Shown: positions 1 through 14,071, numbered from the stretch's first letter. The stretch is 64,000 nucleotides of DNA from Cryptomeria japonica (GCF_030272615.1 NC_081415.1:375985392-376049391); one strand, 5' to 3'. The notes: generated by a model from the letters alone, not told the origin. Numbers and translations: made by a program.

Positions 1-3000
1 TGATTGGCATCGTGCTCTCAGGACCTTGTTACAAAGCTTGTGCCTCGAAAGCCTTGGTTTTGGAGTATCAAAAATAGGGTTTGGAGGTATAACAAGCATT
101 CAAGGCGTTACTTGTTATTCTAGAGCTGCAGGCATGAAAATGTGATTTTGACCAATCGTGCTCTTAGGTCCTCGTTTTGGAGCTTGTGCCTCAAAAGCCC
201 CAGTTTCAGAGTGTCAAAAACTGAGGTTTGGAGGTACAACAAGTATTCGAAGTGCAAGTCATGATTCTAGAGCTACAAGCATCAAAACACAATTTTTATT
301 AGCATCGTGCTCTTAGGACCTTGTTTCAGAGGTTGTGTCTTGAAGCCTCAGTTTTAGAGAGTCAAAATTGAGGTTTGGAGGCACAACAAAAATTTGGGGT
401 GTGAGTCCCAATTCTGGAGCTGCGAGTGTCAAAATGCATTTTTGACTCACATCATGCTCTTAGGATGTCATTTTGGAGCATTAAAATCATTTTTTGCTGG
501 CACAACAAGCATTTGAGATGTGAGTCCTGATTCCAGACCCGTAGGTGTCAAAACCTAATTTTGATTGGCATCCTTCTCTTAGGTCCTCGTTTCAAAGCTT
601 GTGCCTCGAAATCCTAGGTTTTGAAGTGTCAAAATTGAGGTTTTAGGTTCAAAATAAAGGTTTTAGGCACAATGAACATTTGGGGCAAGAGTTCTGATTC
701 TGGAGCCACGAGTGTCAAAACATGATTTTGAATGGCATCGTGCTCCTAGAACCTCATTTTGGAGCTTGTGCCTTGAAATCCTCCGTTTCAGAGCATCAAA
801 ATCTGGGTTTGGATGCACAATGATCTTTTGAGGCACGAGTCCCCATTCTAGAGAAGTTGACATCAAAATGCGATTTCGACTGGCATCATTCTCTTAGGAC
901 CTTGTTTCCAAGTTTGTGCCTCGAAAGCCCTAGTTTCGAAGTATCAAAATCAAGGTTTGGAGGCACAATGAGCATTTGTGGCACGAGTCCCGATTTCAAA
1001 GTCATGAGCATCAAAACATTATTTTCATTGGCATCATGCTCTTAAGACATTATTTCAAGGCTTGTACCTTGAAAGCCCCAGTTTTGGAGCATCAAAATCA
1101 GGGTTTGGAGGCACAACAAACTTTTGGGGGTGCAAGTCCAGATTCCATAACCACGGGCGTCAAAACATGATTTTGACTGGGATCTTGCTCTTAGGACCTC
1201 ATTTCAAAGCTTGTGCCTTGAAATCCCTAGTTTTGAAGCGTTAGAATTAGGAATTGGAGGCACAACAAGCTTTCGGGGCATGAGTCCCGATTCCTAGCCT
1301 GTGCCTCAAAAGCCCTGGTTTTGGAGTGTCAAAATTGGGGTTTGGAGGCACAAGGAGATTATGGGGCATGAGTCCCTATTTTGTACATGAATTTTGTGAA
1401 AGTGCAAGTTTTACTAGCATCATTTCCTTAGCATCTCATTTCAAAACTTTTACCTTGAAAGACCAAATTTCAGAGCATTGAAATCGGGGTTTGGAGGTAC
1501 AATGATCTTTGAGGGTGCGATTCTTGATTCTAGAGTAGCAGACATCAAAACATAATTTTGACTAGCATCATGCTCTTATGACCTCATTCCAAAGCTTGTG
1601 CCTCGAAAGCCACAATTTTGGAGCATCAAAATTGGGGTTTGGAGGCACAATGAGCTTTCGGGGGTTGTGAGTCTTAATTCCAGAACTGCGAGCATCAAAA
1701 TGCAATTTTGAAAACATCATGCTCTTACCACATCATTTCGGAGCTTGTGCCTCAAAAGCCCTAGTTTCAGATTGTCAAAATCAGGGTTTGAAGGAAAAAT
1801 GAGCTTTCAGATCATGAGTCTTGATTCTTTAGTCATGGGCATCAAAACATGATTTTGAATTCCATTATGCTCTTAGGATCTCATTTCATAGCTTGTGCCT
1901 TAAAATCCCCGGTCTTGGAGCATCAAAATCAAGATGTGGAGGCACAATGATCATTTGGGGTGTGAGTCCCAGTTACGAAGACGCGGGCATCAAAATGCGA
2001 TTTTGATTTGTATTGTGCTCTTAGGAGCTCATTTTAGAGCTTGTGCATCGAAAACCCTAGTTTCATACCATCAAAATCAAGGTTTGGAGACAAAATGATC
2101 GTTTGGGGAGTGATTCGCGATACTAGAGCTATGTGCATCAAAATAAGGGTTTACAGGCACCATGAGCATTTGGGGCGCAAGTCCTGATTTTGGAGCCGAG
2201 GGCATGAAAATGCGATTTTGACTGGCAACGGGCTCTTAGGACCTCGTTTCATAGCATCAAAATTGAGGTTTTGAGGCACAACGAGTATTCAACGCGTGAG
2301 TCTCGATTTCAGAGCCGCGAGCATCAAAACACGATTTTGACTTGCATCATGCTCTAAGGACCTCATTTCAGAGCTTGTGCTTTGAAAGCCTTAGTTTTGG
2401 ACCATCAAAATCAAGGTTTGGAAGCACAACGATGACTCGGAGCGTAAGTCATGATTCTGGAGCCGTTGGTGTCAAATATGATTTTGACTAGCATCGTGCT
2501 CTTAAGAACTCACTTTGGAGCTTGTGCCCTAAAGGCACCGGTTTCAGAGCATCAAAATTGGGGTTAGGAGTCACAACGAGCATTCAGGGTGTGAGTCCCA
2601 ATTCCGGAGCCACAAGCGTCAAAATGCAATTTTAACTGGCATCGTGCTCTGATGACCTAATTTTGTAGCTTGTGCCTCCAAAGCCCCCATTTTGGAGCAT
2701 CAAAATCAGGGTTTGGAACCATGAGTTTTTGAGCTGCGAGTCCTAATTCCAAAGCTGCGGGCATCAAAAGGCAATTTTCACTGGCATTGTGTTCTTAACA
2801 ACTCATTTCGAAGCTTGTGCCTTGAAATCCTCAGTTTCGAAATGTGAAAATTGATGTTTGGAGGCACAACCAACTTTCAGGGCATGAGTCCTGATTACAA
2901 TGTTGTGAGCATCAAAACACGATTTTGACTAGCACCATGCTCTTAGGAGCTTGTTTCAGAGCTTCTGCCTAGAAAAACCTTGTTTCAAAGTGTCAAAATC

Positions 3001-6000
3001 GGTGTTTGTAGGCATAAGAATTCAAGGCGTGAGTCCTGATTCCAGAGCCGCGGGTGTCCAAATGCGATTTTGATTGGCATCGTGCTCGTAGGACCTCATT
3101 TTGAAACTTGTGCCTCAAATACCCAGTTTTAGAGCATCAAAATTAGGGTTTGGAGGCACAATGAGCTTTTGGGGGTGCGAGTCCCTATTCAAGATCCCCA
3201 GGCATCAAAACACAATTTTGACAAACATCGTGTTCTTAGGACATCATTTCAGAGCTTGTGCCTCAAAAGATCTACTTTCAGATTGTCAAAATCAGGGTTT
3301 GGAGGAAAAACAAGGTTTAAGGTCACGAGTCCTGATTCCTAAGCCATGGGCATCAAAACGTGATTTTGACTTGCATCATGCTCTTAGGCCTCATTTTGTA
3401 GCTTGTGCCTTAAAAGTCTTAGTTTCAGAGTGTCAAAATTGAAGTTTGGAGGCACAACGAGCGTTCGGGGTGCGAGTCCTAATTCCAAAGCCACGGGCAT
3501 CAAAACATGATTTTGACTAGTATTGTGCTCTTAGGAGCTCATTTCATAGCTTGTGCATCAAAATCCTTAGTTTTAGAGCATGGAAATCAAGGTTTGGAGG
3601 AAAAAAGATCATTGAGGTTGTGATTCTCGATACTAGAGCCACGAGCGTAAAAATCATGGTTTGCAGGCACAATGAGCATTCAGGGGCGCAAGTCCTGATT
3701 TTGGAGTCGGGGCGTGAAAATGTGATTTTGACTTTCATCATGCTCTTAAGACCTCATTTCGGAGCTTGTGCCTCAAAAGCCCTAGTTATACAACATCAAA
3801 TTCGAGGTTTTGAGGCACAATGAGTATTCAGGGTGCAAGTGTTGATTTTGGAGTTGCAGATGTCAAAACACAATTTTGACTTGCATCGTGCTCTTAGGAC
3901 CTCATTTTAGAGCTTTTGTTTTGAAAGCCCTAGTTTTGGAGCATCAAAATCAGTGTTTGGAAGCACAACAATGATTCGGAGCGCGAGTCATGATTCTGGA
4001 GCTGTGAGTGTCAAAATGTGATTTTGACTGACATCATGCTCTTAGGTACTCGCTTCGGAGCTTGTGCCTTGAAGGCACCAGTTTCAAAGCGTCAAAATAG
4101 GGGTTTGGAGGCACAATGAGAATTTGGGGTGCGAGTCCCAATTCGAGAGCGGTTGACGCGAAAACACCATTTTGACTAGCATCATGCTCTTTAGACATCG
4201 TTTTGTAGCTTGTGCATCGAAATCCCTAGTTTCGGAGCATCCAAATCGAGGTTTGGAGCCACAATGAGTTTTTGAGGTGCAAGTCCTAATTTTGGAGTCG
4301 CAAACATCAAAAGGCAATTTTCACTGAGCACCTCATTTCGAAGCTTGTACTTTGAAAGTCTTAGTTTTTAAGCGTGAAAATCGATGTGTGGAGGAACAAC
4401 CAACTTTCAAGGCATGAGTCCAGATTACAATGTTGTCGGCATCAAAACATAATTTTGACTAGCATTGTGTTCTTAGGAGCTCATTTCGGATCTTGTGCCT
4501 CGAAAGCCATGGTTTCTGAGCGTCAAAATCGGGGTTTGTAGGCACAATGAGCATTGAGGACCTGAGTCTCGATTCCAGAGTCATGGGTGTCAAAACATGA
4601 TTTTAATAGGCATCATGCTCATAGGTCTCGTGCCTCGAAACTTGTGCCTCAAATACCCTATTTTTAGAGCATCAAATCAGGGTTTGCACTAGCATCTTTC
4701 TCTTAGGATCTTGTTTGGTAACCTGTGCCTCAAAATCCCTAGTTTCGGAGCATCAAAATTGGGGTTTAGAGGTACAACATGCATTCAGGGTGCGAGTCCC
4801 AATTTTGGAGCCGTAGGCATCAAAATGTGATTTTGACTTTCATCGTGCTCTTAGGAGCTCATTCGGAGCTTGTACATCAAAAGCTCCAGTTTCAGAGCAT
4901 CAAAATCAAGTTTTTGAGGCAAAATGATCATTCAGGGCGTGATTTTTTATACCAAAGCCATGGGCAGCAAAATTGGGATTTGAAGGCACAATGAGTATTA
5001 AGGGCACAGGTTCTAATTTTAGAGCTGAGGGCATGAAAATGTAATTTTGACTGGCAATGTTCTCTTAGGACCTCATTTCATAGCATCAAAATTGAGGTTT
5101 TGAGGCACAACAAGTGTTCAGAGCCTTGAGCATCAAAATGCAATATTGACATGCATCGTGCTCTTAGGACCTCATTTTTAGAGCTTGTGCTTCGAAAGCC
5201 CTAGTTTTGGAGCATCAAAATAAAAGTTTGGAAGCACAACGATGACTCAGAGTGCGAGTCATGATTCTAGAGCTGTGGGTGTCAAAACATGATTTTGACT
5301 CACATTGTGCTCTTAGGAACTCGCTTTGGAGCTTGTGCCCTAAGGGCATCGGTTTCAGAGTGTCAAAATCGAGGTTTGGAGGCACAATGAGCATTCTAGG
5401 TGCGAGTCCCAATTTTGGAGTCGAGGGTGTCAAAATGTGATTTTAACTAGTATTGTGCTCTTAGGACCTCGTTTTGCAGCTTGTGCCTCCAAAGCCCCAG
5501 TCTCAGAGCATCAAAATCGGGGTTTGGAACCACAACAAGTTTTTGAGGTGGGAGTCCTAATTCCAAAGCTATGGGCATCAAAAGGCGATTTTCACTGGCG
5601 TTGTGTTCTTAGCACCTAGTTTCAAAGCTTGTGCCTTGAAATCCTTGGTTTCAGAGCGTGAAAATCGATGTTTGGAGGGACAACCAACTTTCAGGGCATG
5701 AGTCTTGATTACAATGTTGTGGGCATCAAAACGCGATTTTGACTAGCATTGTGCTCTTAGGAGCTCGTTTCAGAGCTTGTGCCTCAAAAATCGTGGTTTC
5801 AGAGCATCAAAATTAGGGTTTGCAGGCATAATGAGCATTCAAGGTGTGAGTCCTGATTCCATAGCCGCGGGTGTCAAAATGATTTTTTGATCAAAATCAT
5901 GCTCGTAGGACCTCATTTCAAAACTTGTGCCTTGAATACCTTGGTTCTGGAGTGTCAAAATCAGGGTTTGGATGCACAATGAGCTTTCAAATGTGTGAGC

Positions 6001-8815
6001 CCCAATTCCTGAGCTGTGGGCATCAAAACGTGATTTTGAATTGCATCATGCTCTTAGGACCTCGTTTCCTAGCTTGTTCCTTAAAAGTCTTGGTTTCAAA
6101 GCGTCAAAATCAAGATTTGGAGGCACAACGAGTATTCGGGGTGCGAGTTCCAATTCTGGAGCCGTGGGTGTCAAAACATGGTTTTGATTGGAATAGAGCT
6201 CTTAGGAGCTCATTTTGTAGCTTGTGCATTGAAAGCCCTAGTTTCAGAGCATCAAAATCAAGGTTTGGAGGCAAAATGATCATTCGGGAGGTGATTCTCA
6301 ATATGAAAGCCATGGGCATCAAAATCATGGTTTACAGGCACAATGAGCATTCGAGGCGCGAGTCCTAATTTTGTAGCCGAGGGCATGAAAACATTATTTT
6401 GACTTTCATCATGCTCTTAGGACCTCCTTTCAAAGCTTATGCCTCAAAAGCCCCATTTTCACAACATCAAAATCGAGGTTTTGAGGCACAATGAGTATTC
6501 TGGGTGCGAGTGTTGATTCTGGAGTTGTGGATGTCAAAACATGATCTTGACTTGCATCGTGCTCTTAGGACCTCATTTAAGAGCTTTTGCTTCAAAAGCC
6601 CCAGTTTTGGAGCATCAAAATCAGGGTTTAGAAGCACAATGATGATTCAAAGTGCAAGTCTCGATTTCGGAACCGTAGGTGTCAAAACGCGATTTTGACT
6701 GACATCATGCTCTTAGGAACTCACCTCGGACCTTGTGCCTTGAAGGCACCATTTTCAAACATCAAAATTAGGGTTTGGAGGCACAATGAGCATTCGAGGT
6801 GTGAGTCCAAATTTGTGAGTCACTGGCATCAAAAGTCCATTTTGACTGGCATCGTGCTCTTAGGACATCATTTCACAGCTTGTGCATCCAAAGCCCCAAT
6901 TTTGGAGCATCAAAATCGAGGTTTGGAGCCACAACTAGTTTTTGAGTTGCAACTCCTAATTCTAGAGTCGTGGGCATCAGAAGGCAATTTTCACTAGAAT
7001 TGTTCTCTTAGCACCTTGTTTCGAAGCTTGTGCCTTGAAAGCCTCAGTTTCAGAGCATGAAAATCGATGTTTGGAGGCACAACTATCTTTCAAGGTATGA
7101 GTCTAGATCACAATGCTATGGGCATCAAAATGGAATTTTGACTAGCATCATGCTCTTAGGAGCTCATTTCAGAGCTTGTGCCTTGAAAGCCATTGTTTCG
7201 GAGCATCAAAATTGGGGTTTGCAGGCACAATTCAAGGCCTGATTCCCGATTCCAGAGCCACCGATGTCAAAACATGATTTTAATCGACATCATGCTTGTA
7301 AGACTCATGCCTCGAATACCCTGGTTTCAAAGCATCAAAATCAAGGTTTGCACTAGCATCCTACTCTTAGGACCTTGTTTGGGAACTTGTGCCTCAAAAG
7401 CCTTGGTTTCAAAGCGTCAAAATGGAGGCACAATGGGCATTCGGGGTGCAAGTCCCAATTCTGGAGCCACAGGCATCAAAATGCAATTTTGATAGGCATC
7501 GTGCTCTTAAGAGTTCATTTTAGAGCTTGTGCATCAAAAGCCCTAGTTTCAAAGCATCAAAATCATGGTTTGGAGGCAAAATGATCATTCTGGGCATGAT
7601 TCTCAATACTAGAGCCATGGGCATCAAAATCAAGGTTTGCATGCACAGTGAGCATTCGGGGTGCAAGTCCTGATTTTGGTGTCGAGGGTGTGAAAAAGTG
7701 ATTTTGACTGGCAATGTGCTCTTAGGACCTCGTTTCACAGTGTCAAAATTGAGCTTTTGAGGCACAATGAGTATTCAACGTGCGAGTCTCGATTTCAGAG
7801 CCACGAGCGTTAAAACCTAATTTTGACTTTCATCATGCTCTTAGGACCTCATTTCAAAGCTTGTACTTTGAAAGCCCTAGTTTTGGAGCATCAAAATCAA
7901 GGTTTGGAAGCACAACGATGACTCATAGCGCGAGTCATGATTCTGGAGCCGTGGGTGTCAAAACATGATTTTGATTGGTATCATGCTCTTAGGAACTCAC
8001 TTCAGAGCTTGTGCCTTGAAGGCACCGGATTGAGAGTGTCAAAATCATGGTTTGAAGGCACAACGAGCATTTGGGGTGCGAGTCCTAATTTCGGAGCCGC
8101 GGGCATCAAAACATGATTTTAAGTGGCATTGTGGTCTTAGGACCTCGTTTTGTAGTTTGTGCCTCCAAAGCCCTAGTTTTGGAGCATCAAAATCAAGGTT
8201 TGGAACCACAACATGTTTTTGAGGTGCGAGTCCTAATTTTGGAGCTACGAGCATCAAAAGGCAATTTTCACTGGCATTGTGTTCTTAGCACCTCATTTCA
8301 AAGCTCATGCCTTGAAATCCTCAGTTTTAGAGCATGAAAATCGATGTTTGTAGGCACAACCAGATTTCAGGGCATGAGTCCTGATTACAATGTTGTGGGC
8401 ATTAAAAGGCAAATTTGACTAGCATCGTGCTCTTAGGAGCTCATTTTGGAGCTTGTGCCTCAAAAACCCTAGTTTTAGTGAATCAAAATTGGGGTTTGCA
8501 GGCATGAGCATTCAAAGCACAAGTCCTGATTCCAGAGCCCCGGGTGTCAAAATGCGATTTTGATTGGCATTGTGCTTGTAGGACATCATTTCGAAACTTG
8601 TGCATCAAATACCTTAGTTTTGCAACATCAAAATTAGGGTTTGGAGGCACAACAAGATTTCAGGGGGTGCGAGGCTCAATTCCAAAGCCGTGGGTATCAA
8701 AACGTGATTTTGACAAACATCCTACTCTTAGGACATCATTTTAGAGCTTGTGCCTCAAAAGCTCTAGTTTCGGATTGTCAAAATCAGGGTTTGGAGGCAA
8801 AGCGAGGTTTAAGGT
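1..8815. repeat. 148-bp satellite array, segment A
   Basis: Head-to-tail array of about 59 monomers in one orientation. Landmarks recurring in most units are GCTCTTAGGACCTCATTTC, GAGCTTGTGCCTCGAAAGCC, GCATCAAAATC, GGTTTGGAGGCACAA and CAAAACACGATTTTGAC. CTCTTAGG occurs at 161, 310 and 457, giving the ~148-bp step. From about 2.1 kb the monomers are of distinguishable types in a fixed order. A type with 'aaaatgatcattc' followed by 'gattctcgatac' recurs near 2097, 3607, 4926, 6278 and 7583, and a shortened monomer lacking about 28 bp recurs near 2240, 5075 and 7735. Differences between units are mostly CG versus TG or CA. No gene is seen. The array is broken at 8815 by element E1. Confidence 0.93.
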
Positions 8816-9266
8816 TGTTCGTGTTTGTATGAAGATTGCATTAATGAAGTATAAGTGTTGTCATTGATGTCAATTTCAACCAGTAGTTGAATAGTGAAGG
8901 AAACTAGTATTACTATTCAAGCAGTGAGATCAACCGATAACCCTACCTCTTAATATGCCAAACCCTAACCGATGGAGCTTGGTGAATCAGTTGTGTTGAT
9001 CTATGATCAAATGGTGATCAGAGATGATTATGCCACATATGCATGTTTTTGGCACGTAGAGATATTTGTTTTATCTTGGGAATGAGCGAGTACATTGCAT
9101 GTAGTGGAAACCGCGTGACGAGTTATAGGATTCGATGAGCAGTGATCAAGGAGCAGTCGAGGTTGTCTTGAGCAATGTGCTAATGATTGCTATATGATTT
9201 AACGGTCATGTTTGAACTGATTCATTTGTAATCTTTATGAGATCTTAGGTTTTGTGATGTGTTATC

Positions 9267-9290
9267 GACCTATTGTTTTGCTTATAAGGA
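9267..9290 (+). promoter_or_regulatory. E1 LTR TATA-like box
   Basis: TATAAG at 9283-9288 follows CGACCTAT. In the E3 LTR the same place is a full inverted repeat (CGACCTAT...ATAAGGTCG). In E1 the right arm is mutated. Its place in the LTR fits a core promoter. The transcription start is not known. Confidence 0.45.
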
Positions 9291-10007
9291 TGATGAGTTG
9301 TTTTGTAGTAGTGTTGGCAATTTTGGTTAAGTGTCAGTGTGATTGATTGCCGAACCAGAAGGAATATCTGTAGAATGTTTGAAGGTAGATAGGAACATGA
9401 AAAGGATCTGATCAAGCAGAGTAGTTCTATTTACCAGATCAACAAAACCCTCTTGTTCTCTAACAATTACAATAGTTAAATCCCTTAACTGGGTAAGCTT
9501 TAACAGACTTGGTGTTTCCTAAATCCTCTAACCAGGTGATCAATTAGCTTGGATTTTAAATCCTCTATCGAGGTTACTCCTAACAAGTAATTGCCTTTAA
9601 TAGGGTAATTATAGTCAATCCCTTAACCGGGTGGTCCTTAATCGGATCTGTTCCTAACAAGACATTTTTGTATTCCATGTCAAAAAGCATTGTGTCAAGT
9701 GGTGAATGGTTTTTGTGGTTATGTTTTGATATGGTTAATTTGTTTAACTGGTAAATCCACTTAGATATGTTAAGATAACCGAATGTTATCTAAAAAGTGT
9801 TTTTACTAATGTTAGTAAAGTGGTTTGATGTTTTTGTTAAAAGTTTTGAGAGTTTCAGATCTGTTACACTATTATTTTGTTATGTCGTTCAACTGGTAAA
9901 CTTGATAGTGCAGTTGTAGTGTATTGTTTAGGTTTTGAACCGGTTAGTTCAGTGATTGATTTATGAGTTGGTTTTTGAGTTTGGTGAAAGCTTAGTCAGT
10001 TTTCTAT

Positions 10008-10037
10008 CTACTGATTCACCCCTTGCCCTCTCAGTAG
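10008..10037 (+). other. C-rich-loop hairpin near the E1 5' LTR end
   Basis: CTACTGA (10008-10014) pairs perfectly with TCAGTAG (10031-10037) around a C-rich loop, 34 bases before the LTR end. Equivalent stems with different, compensated bases occur in E4, E5 and E6 LTRs. Likely part of U5 in the RNA. Confidence 0.6.
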
Positions 10038-10073
10038 TTTTTCGGATCCTTATTGATTCATCATATCTTCAAT

Positions 10074-10085
10074 TGGTATCAGGGC
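10074..10085 (+). other. E1 primer binding site
   Basis: TGGTATCAGGGC two bases after the LTR end. It matches the 3' end of plant initiator Met-tRNA (TGGTATCAGAGC) with one mismatch. Confidence 0.88.
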
Positions 10086-10144
10086 ATTTTAGGTCCTCTA
10101 GTGTCTAAGCCTAATGGCTTGAGGTAAAGATATAGAAGAACATC

Positions 10145-13100
10145 ATGAAGAAAGAAGGTCTGAAGTTCAATAGGAAAACCTATAGAATCTAGAGTGATAG
10201 GATGAAGATCTATATCAAGAGTCTAGGAAGTCAATACTGGGAACATGTTACCAAATATACCTTGCCTAGTGGGATTCTGTTTGATGATCAAAAGGAGCAA
10301 CAAGAGAATAATTAAGCATTGGAGGTCATTATCAGTTCCTTGTCTGATTCAAAGTATGTTGATGTCCATTGTCTGGAGACTTCTTATGATGTGTAGAAGA
10401 AACTTGAGGATATCTATAGCGGTGATGAGCATGTGAAGATTTCCAAAGAAGAGATTATGAGAGGTAAATTTGATGATATGCGGATGGCTAAATGTGAGAA
10501 TATTGAAAAATATGGTCGGAGGATCAAGGAGATAGTCATTGAGATCAAAAGTGCTGGTAGTAAAGTGGAGGATACCACAGTGGTTAGCAAGTTGTTGAGA
10601 ACCCTTCTAGTGGTCTACGCTATCTGAGTTGCAGCCATTTAGAAACTAAAGTCTATTGAGAAAACAAAGGTAACTCTTGACTCCATCATTGGTAAACTAA
10701 CCGCATTTGAATTAAATGGTTATGATGGTAGTGCTCAGAAGTCTAAGTCTGCATTTTGAGCATTAGTTTCTAATCCACCGGTAAGGAAAACAAGAGAAGC
10801 CAGTAACACTTATGAGTCCAGATCTAGCAGAGAAGTTGGTGATGAAGATAGTCTGATTGAGCTTGAAGCATTGTTGGCCAAGCAGTTACCTAGAGGTACT
10901 GGTAAGTACACAGGTAAATTACCTTTGAAGTGTTTTTCATGTAACCGAATTGGACATATTGCAGCTAACTGTCCTAATGGAGACAATGAGCATAAATGGG
11001 AGAATTGCAAGAAGTACAAAGGAAAAGCTAAAATATATTGCCTCATTGCAGTTGATGGAGGAATCACTAATGAGGAATTTGAGGGTGATGCAAATGAAGA
11101 TATTGTCTTTTTTACCATTAAAGAGGAGACATCAGATCAGAAGGCATTAGTTTCTCACATAAATAGTTCTGATGATTGGATTATAGATAGTGGTTGTTCA
11201 CACCATATGATCAGTGACCGAAGTAAGTTTCTTACTTTGAAGGAATTTGATGGAGGTGTTGTGATATTTTTAAATGACTCACCCAACATGGTAAAAGGAA
11301 AGGGAACCATTTCTAGCAGAGATTTCTCCTAAAGGTGTTGTGAGATTTGGAAATGACTCACCCTATATCATCAACTTCTCTTATTGGAAAGAGTAGTGCA
11401 GATGATGTCTACTGGGTTGAGCTATTGAAACATAATCTTTTGAGTGCTTCTCAACTCAATGACAGAGGTTATCCATTGGAATTCAAGAATGGTATGTGCA
11501 AAATCTATGGGAGAAAAGGTGAATTGATTACAATCAGCAAGCAGTCAAAAGGTAACCTGTTTCACCTAAATCCTAAAGTCAACAATTGTTTAATTGCTAA
11601 ATTAGATAATAGTTGGCTTTGGCATCGGATATTTTGTCATGTAAATTTTGATAACATTGTCAAAGTTAGTAAGAGGTTTGCCTTAGTTGGACAAACCAGT
11701 GAATGCTCCGTGTAAGGAATGTCAGTTAGGGAAGCTGCTAGAACTTTGTTGATACAAGGAGGCGTTGCAAAGACTTTCTGGAGAGAACCTGCCAGCACAA
11801 CTGTCTACACTATGAACAAGATATTGGTTAAAAGAGGTAAGGATAAAACTTCTTATGAATATCAGTATGGTAGGTCGCCTAATGTGAGTTATTTTTAAGA
11901 TTTTTTGCAGTAAATGTTTTATCAAGAGAGGTGACTATGTTGCTAAGTTTGATTCTAAGAGTGATGAACGCATATTTCTTGGTTACTCCAACAGGATTAA
12001 AGCCTACAAATGTTACAACAATCAGACACAAAAGATCATTGAAAGTGTTGATGTCTGAGTGGATGAGGGTCCTGAAGATACAAGAGAAACCAGTGAGGAG
12101 AAGAAGCAAAATGAACCTTACATTTTGATTTTGGAACCAGAATCGGTGAAGCCAGAAGTTGGTGAAAATAATGTTGTAGGACCAGTTCAACCAGAATAGG
12201 TAGATTCTGCAGAAGATGAAGATAGTGAGGAAGAAGAACCTAAAGCTAACGATCATGTTATTCCACAATATGTTAGATTCAATCATAATCCCAATCAGAT
12301 TATTGGAGATAAAGATGCTAGTGTTACCCAATAGAAGAATTAGAGAGAATTCTTGTATGATCTCCACTATTGATCCTATAACAACAAAGGAAGCCTTTGA
12401 AAATGATCATTGGGTCAAAGCTATGGAAAAAGAGCTTAACTAGATTGAGAAGAATAATACATGGACCCTAGTACCCAGACCGGTGAACAAAAATGTAATA
12501 GGTACTAAATGGGTATTCAAAAATAAACTGAATGAAGATGGAGTAGTACTCAGAAACAAAGCTAGATTGGTATGCAAAGGTTATGCACATGAAGAAGGGG
12601 AAGACTATGGTGAGATATATGCACCAGTTTCTAGATTGGAAGGTGTTAGGACTCTACTTGCATTTGCAACATATAGGGGATTCAAAGTATATCAGATGAA
12701 TGTGAAGTCAGTATTTCTAAATGGAATACTGGAAGAAGAAGTATACATTGAAAAATCAAATGGTTATTCTTTGACTGATGCAAATGATATGGCGTGTAAA
12801 CTACACAGGGCACTATATGGTTTGAAGCAAGCACCAAGAGCATGGTATTAAAGACTACATTCAAACTTGATGAAGATAGGCTTTCAGAGAACCAGTGAAG
12901 ACAACAATATATATCTCAAGACTGAAGGAGATAAGAAACTGGTAAGCGAGGTGTTTGTGGATGATATTATTTTTGGAGGAAATGATGACATGAGTGATGA
13001 CTTTACAAATGAGCTGAAAAATGAATTTGAGATTCCTCTAGTAGGAGAGATAAAATTCTTTATAGGTTTGCAAATTTAACAGATGAAGAATGGTATCTTT

Positions 13101-13907
13101 ATCACACAATCCAAATATGTGAAAGAGGTATTGAAGACATTTGGAATGGGAGACTGTAAACCCATTGGGACACCAATGGTTACAGGTTGTAAACTGTCTA
13201 AGGAGGAGGATGTCGTATCCGTTGATGAAAAGGAGTATAGGTCTATGATAGGGAAACTACCTTATGTTGTTCACAATAGACCGTGTATTGCTCATGCAGT
13301 TGGATTAGTTTCTAGAATTCAAAAGAACCCCAAAAAGACACTCATGATAGCAACTAAAAGGATATTCAAATATTTGAAAGGTACTATTGATTATGAATTA
13401 TGGAATCCATATGCAGGTAACTTTGATTTGAAAGTTTATACAAATGCAGACTTAGTAGGAAATGTTGATGATATAAATAGTACAACTAGAGGTGCATTCT
13501 TTCTTGGAGGAAGGCTTGTATCTTGGAGCAACAAGAATCAAAGTTGTATATCATAGTCAACTACTGAAGTTGAATATGTTGCAGCATATATGAATTGTAC
13601 CCAAGAAATCTAGATGAAACTAATTCTGGTCGGATTCAAGTTGAAGATCATAGAATTGGTAAGGATTTTTTGTGATAACACCAGTGCAATAAATATTTCA
13701 AAGAACTCGGTGTTGCATTTGAGATCCAAGCATATTGAGCTAAAATATCATTTCTTGAGAGAGAAAGTGTAGAGTAAAGATGTGTTACTGGAGCATGTAT
13801 CTACTAAGGAATAGCTAGCGGATATCTTTACTAAACTTCTGCCTAAGACTACTTTTGAGTATCTTAGAGGTTAGCTAGGGGTTGTGCCCCTACATGAGGT
13901 CAGTTGA
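10145..13907 (+). pseudogene. E1 gag-pol polyprotein, broken
   Basis: Degenerate Ty1/copia polyprotein of about 1254 codons. Gag starts at ATG 10145, matching the start in E3. A CCHC knuckle (CFSCNRIGHIAANC) lies near 10937, followed by a protease with the intact DSG motif (WIIDSGCSHHM) near 11178. The GAG-pre-integrase region (LWHRIFCHVNF) lies near 11621. The integrase catalytic core is gone: 'gggaag' near 11736 joins directly to 'ctgctagaac'. RT follows from about 12483 (LYGLKQAPRAWY, FVDDIIFGG) and RNase H to the TGA at 13905. Many in-frame stops and frameshifts are present. Two stops in RNase H, at the IW position near 13612 and in REKV-stop-SKD near 13770, also occur at the same codons in E3. 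Confidence 0.9.
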
Positions 13908-14056
13908 ACAGATGTGGAAAACATTAGTCCTGGAGCATATTGAAGATCTTGAAACAGGTTTGGTGTAGAGTGGAGCTACTCCATAGGGGGAGCAACTTGA
14001 TATAGAATAGTGAAGTATGACACTGTATGTTTTACTTTCACTTTGGTATTGATGTC

Positions 14057-14071
14057 AATGGGGGAGAAGAA
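14057..14071 (+). other. E1 upstream polypurine tract
   Basis: Purine run AATGGGGGAGAAGAA after TTTGGTATTGATGTC. It is the counterpart of the upstream tract at 29427 in E3. The terminal tract that should abut the 3' LTR is deleted in E1. Confidence 0.6.

Larger units (their letters stand above)
8816..10071 (+). repeat. E1 5' LTR
   Basis: 1256 bp, begins TGTTCGTGTTTG and ends ATATCTTCA just before the primer site. Compared with the E3 LTRs it lacks about 115 bp between 'gacatttttgta' and 'ttccatgtc' near 9672. It holds a TATA-like box in a partial inverted repeat, an array of TTAAC-GGG motifs (about 9470-9660) and a C-rich-loop hairpin near its end. Confidence 0.9.

Noticed and set aside
5925-6368. 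147-codon open frame, and many 60-120 codon frames, in the satellite
   Set aside because: The monomer is ~148 bp, not a multiple of three, so a frame passes through three readings of the repeat. The peptides are just repeated satellite translations (ASKSGFGG, HQNRGLEAQ). Similar frames occur on both strands.
1-8815. CRISPR-like or gene-family reading of the regular repeats
   Set aside because: Units are contiguous with no spacers, in a plant-type sequence, and carry no conserved frame.
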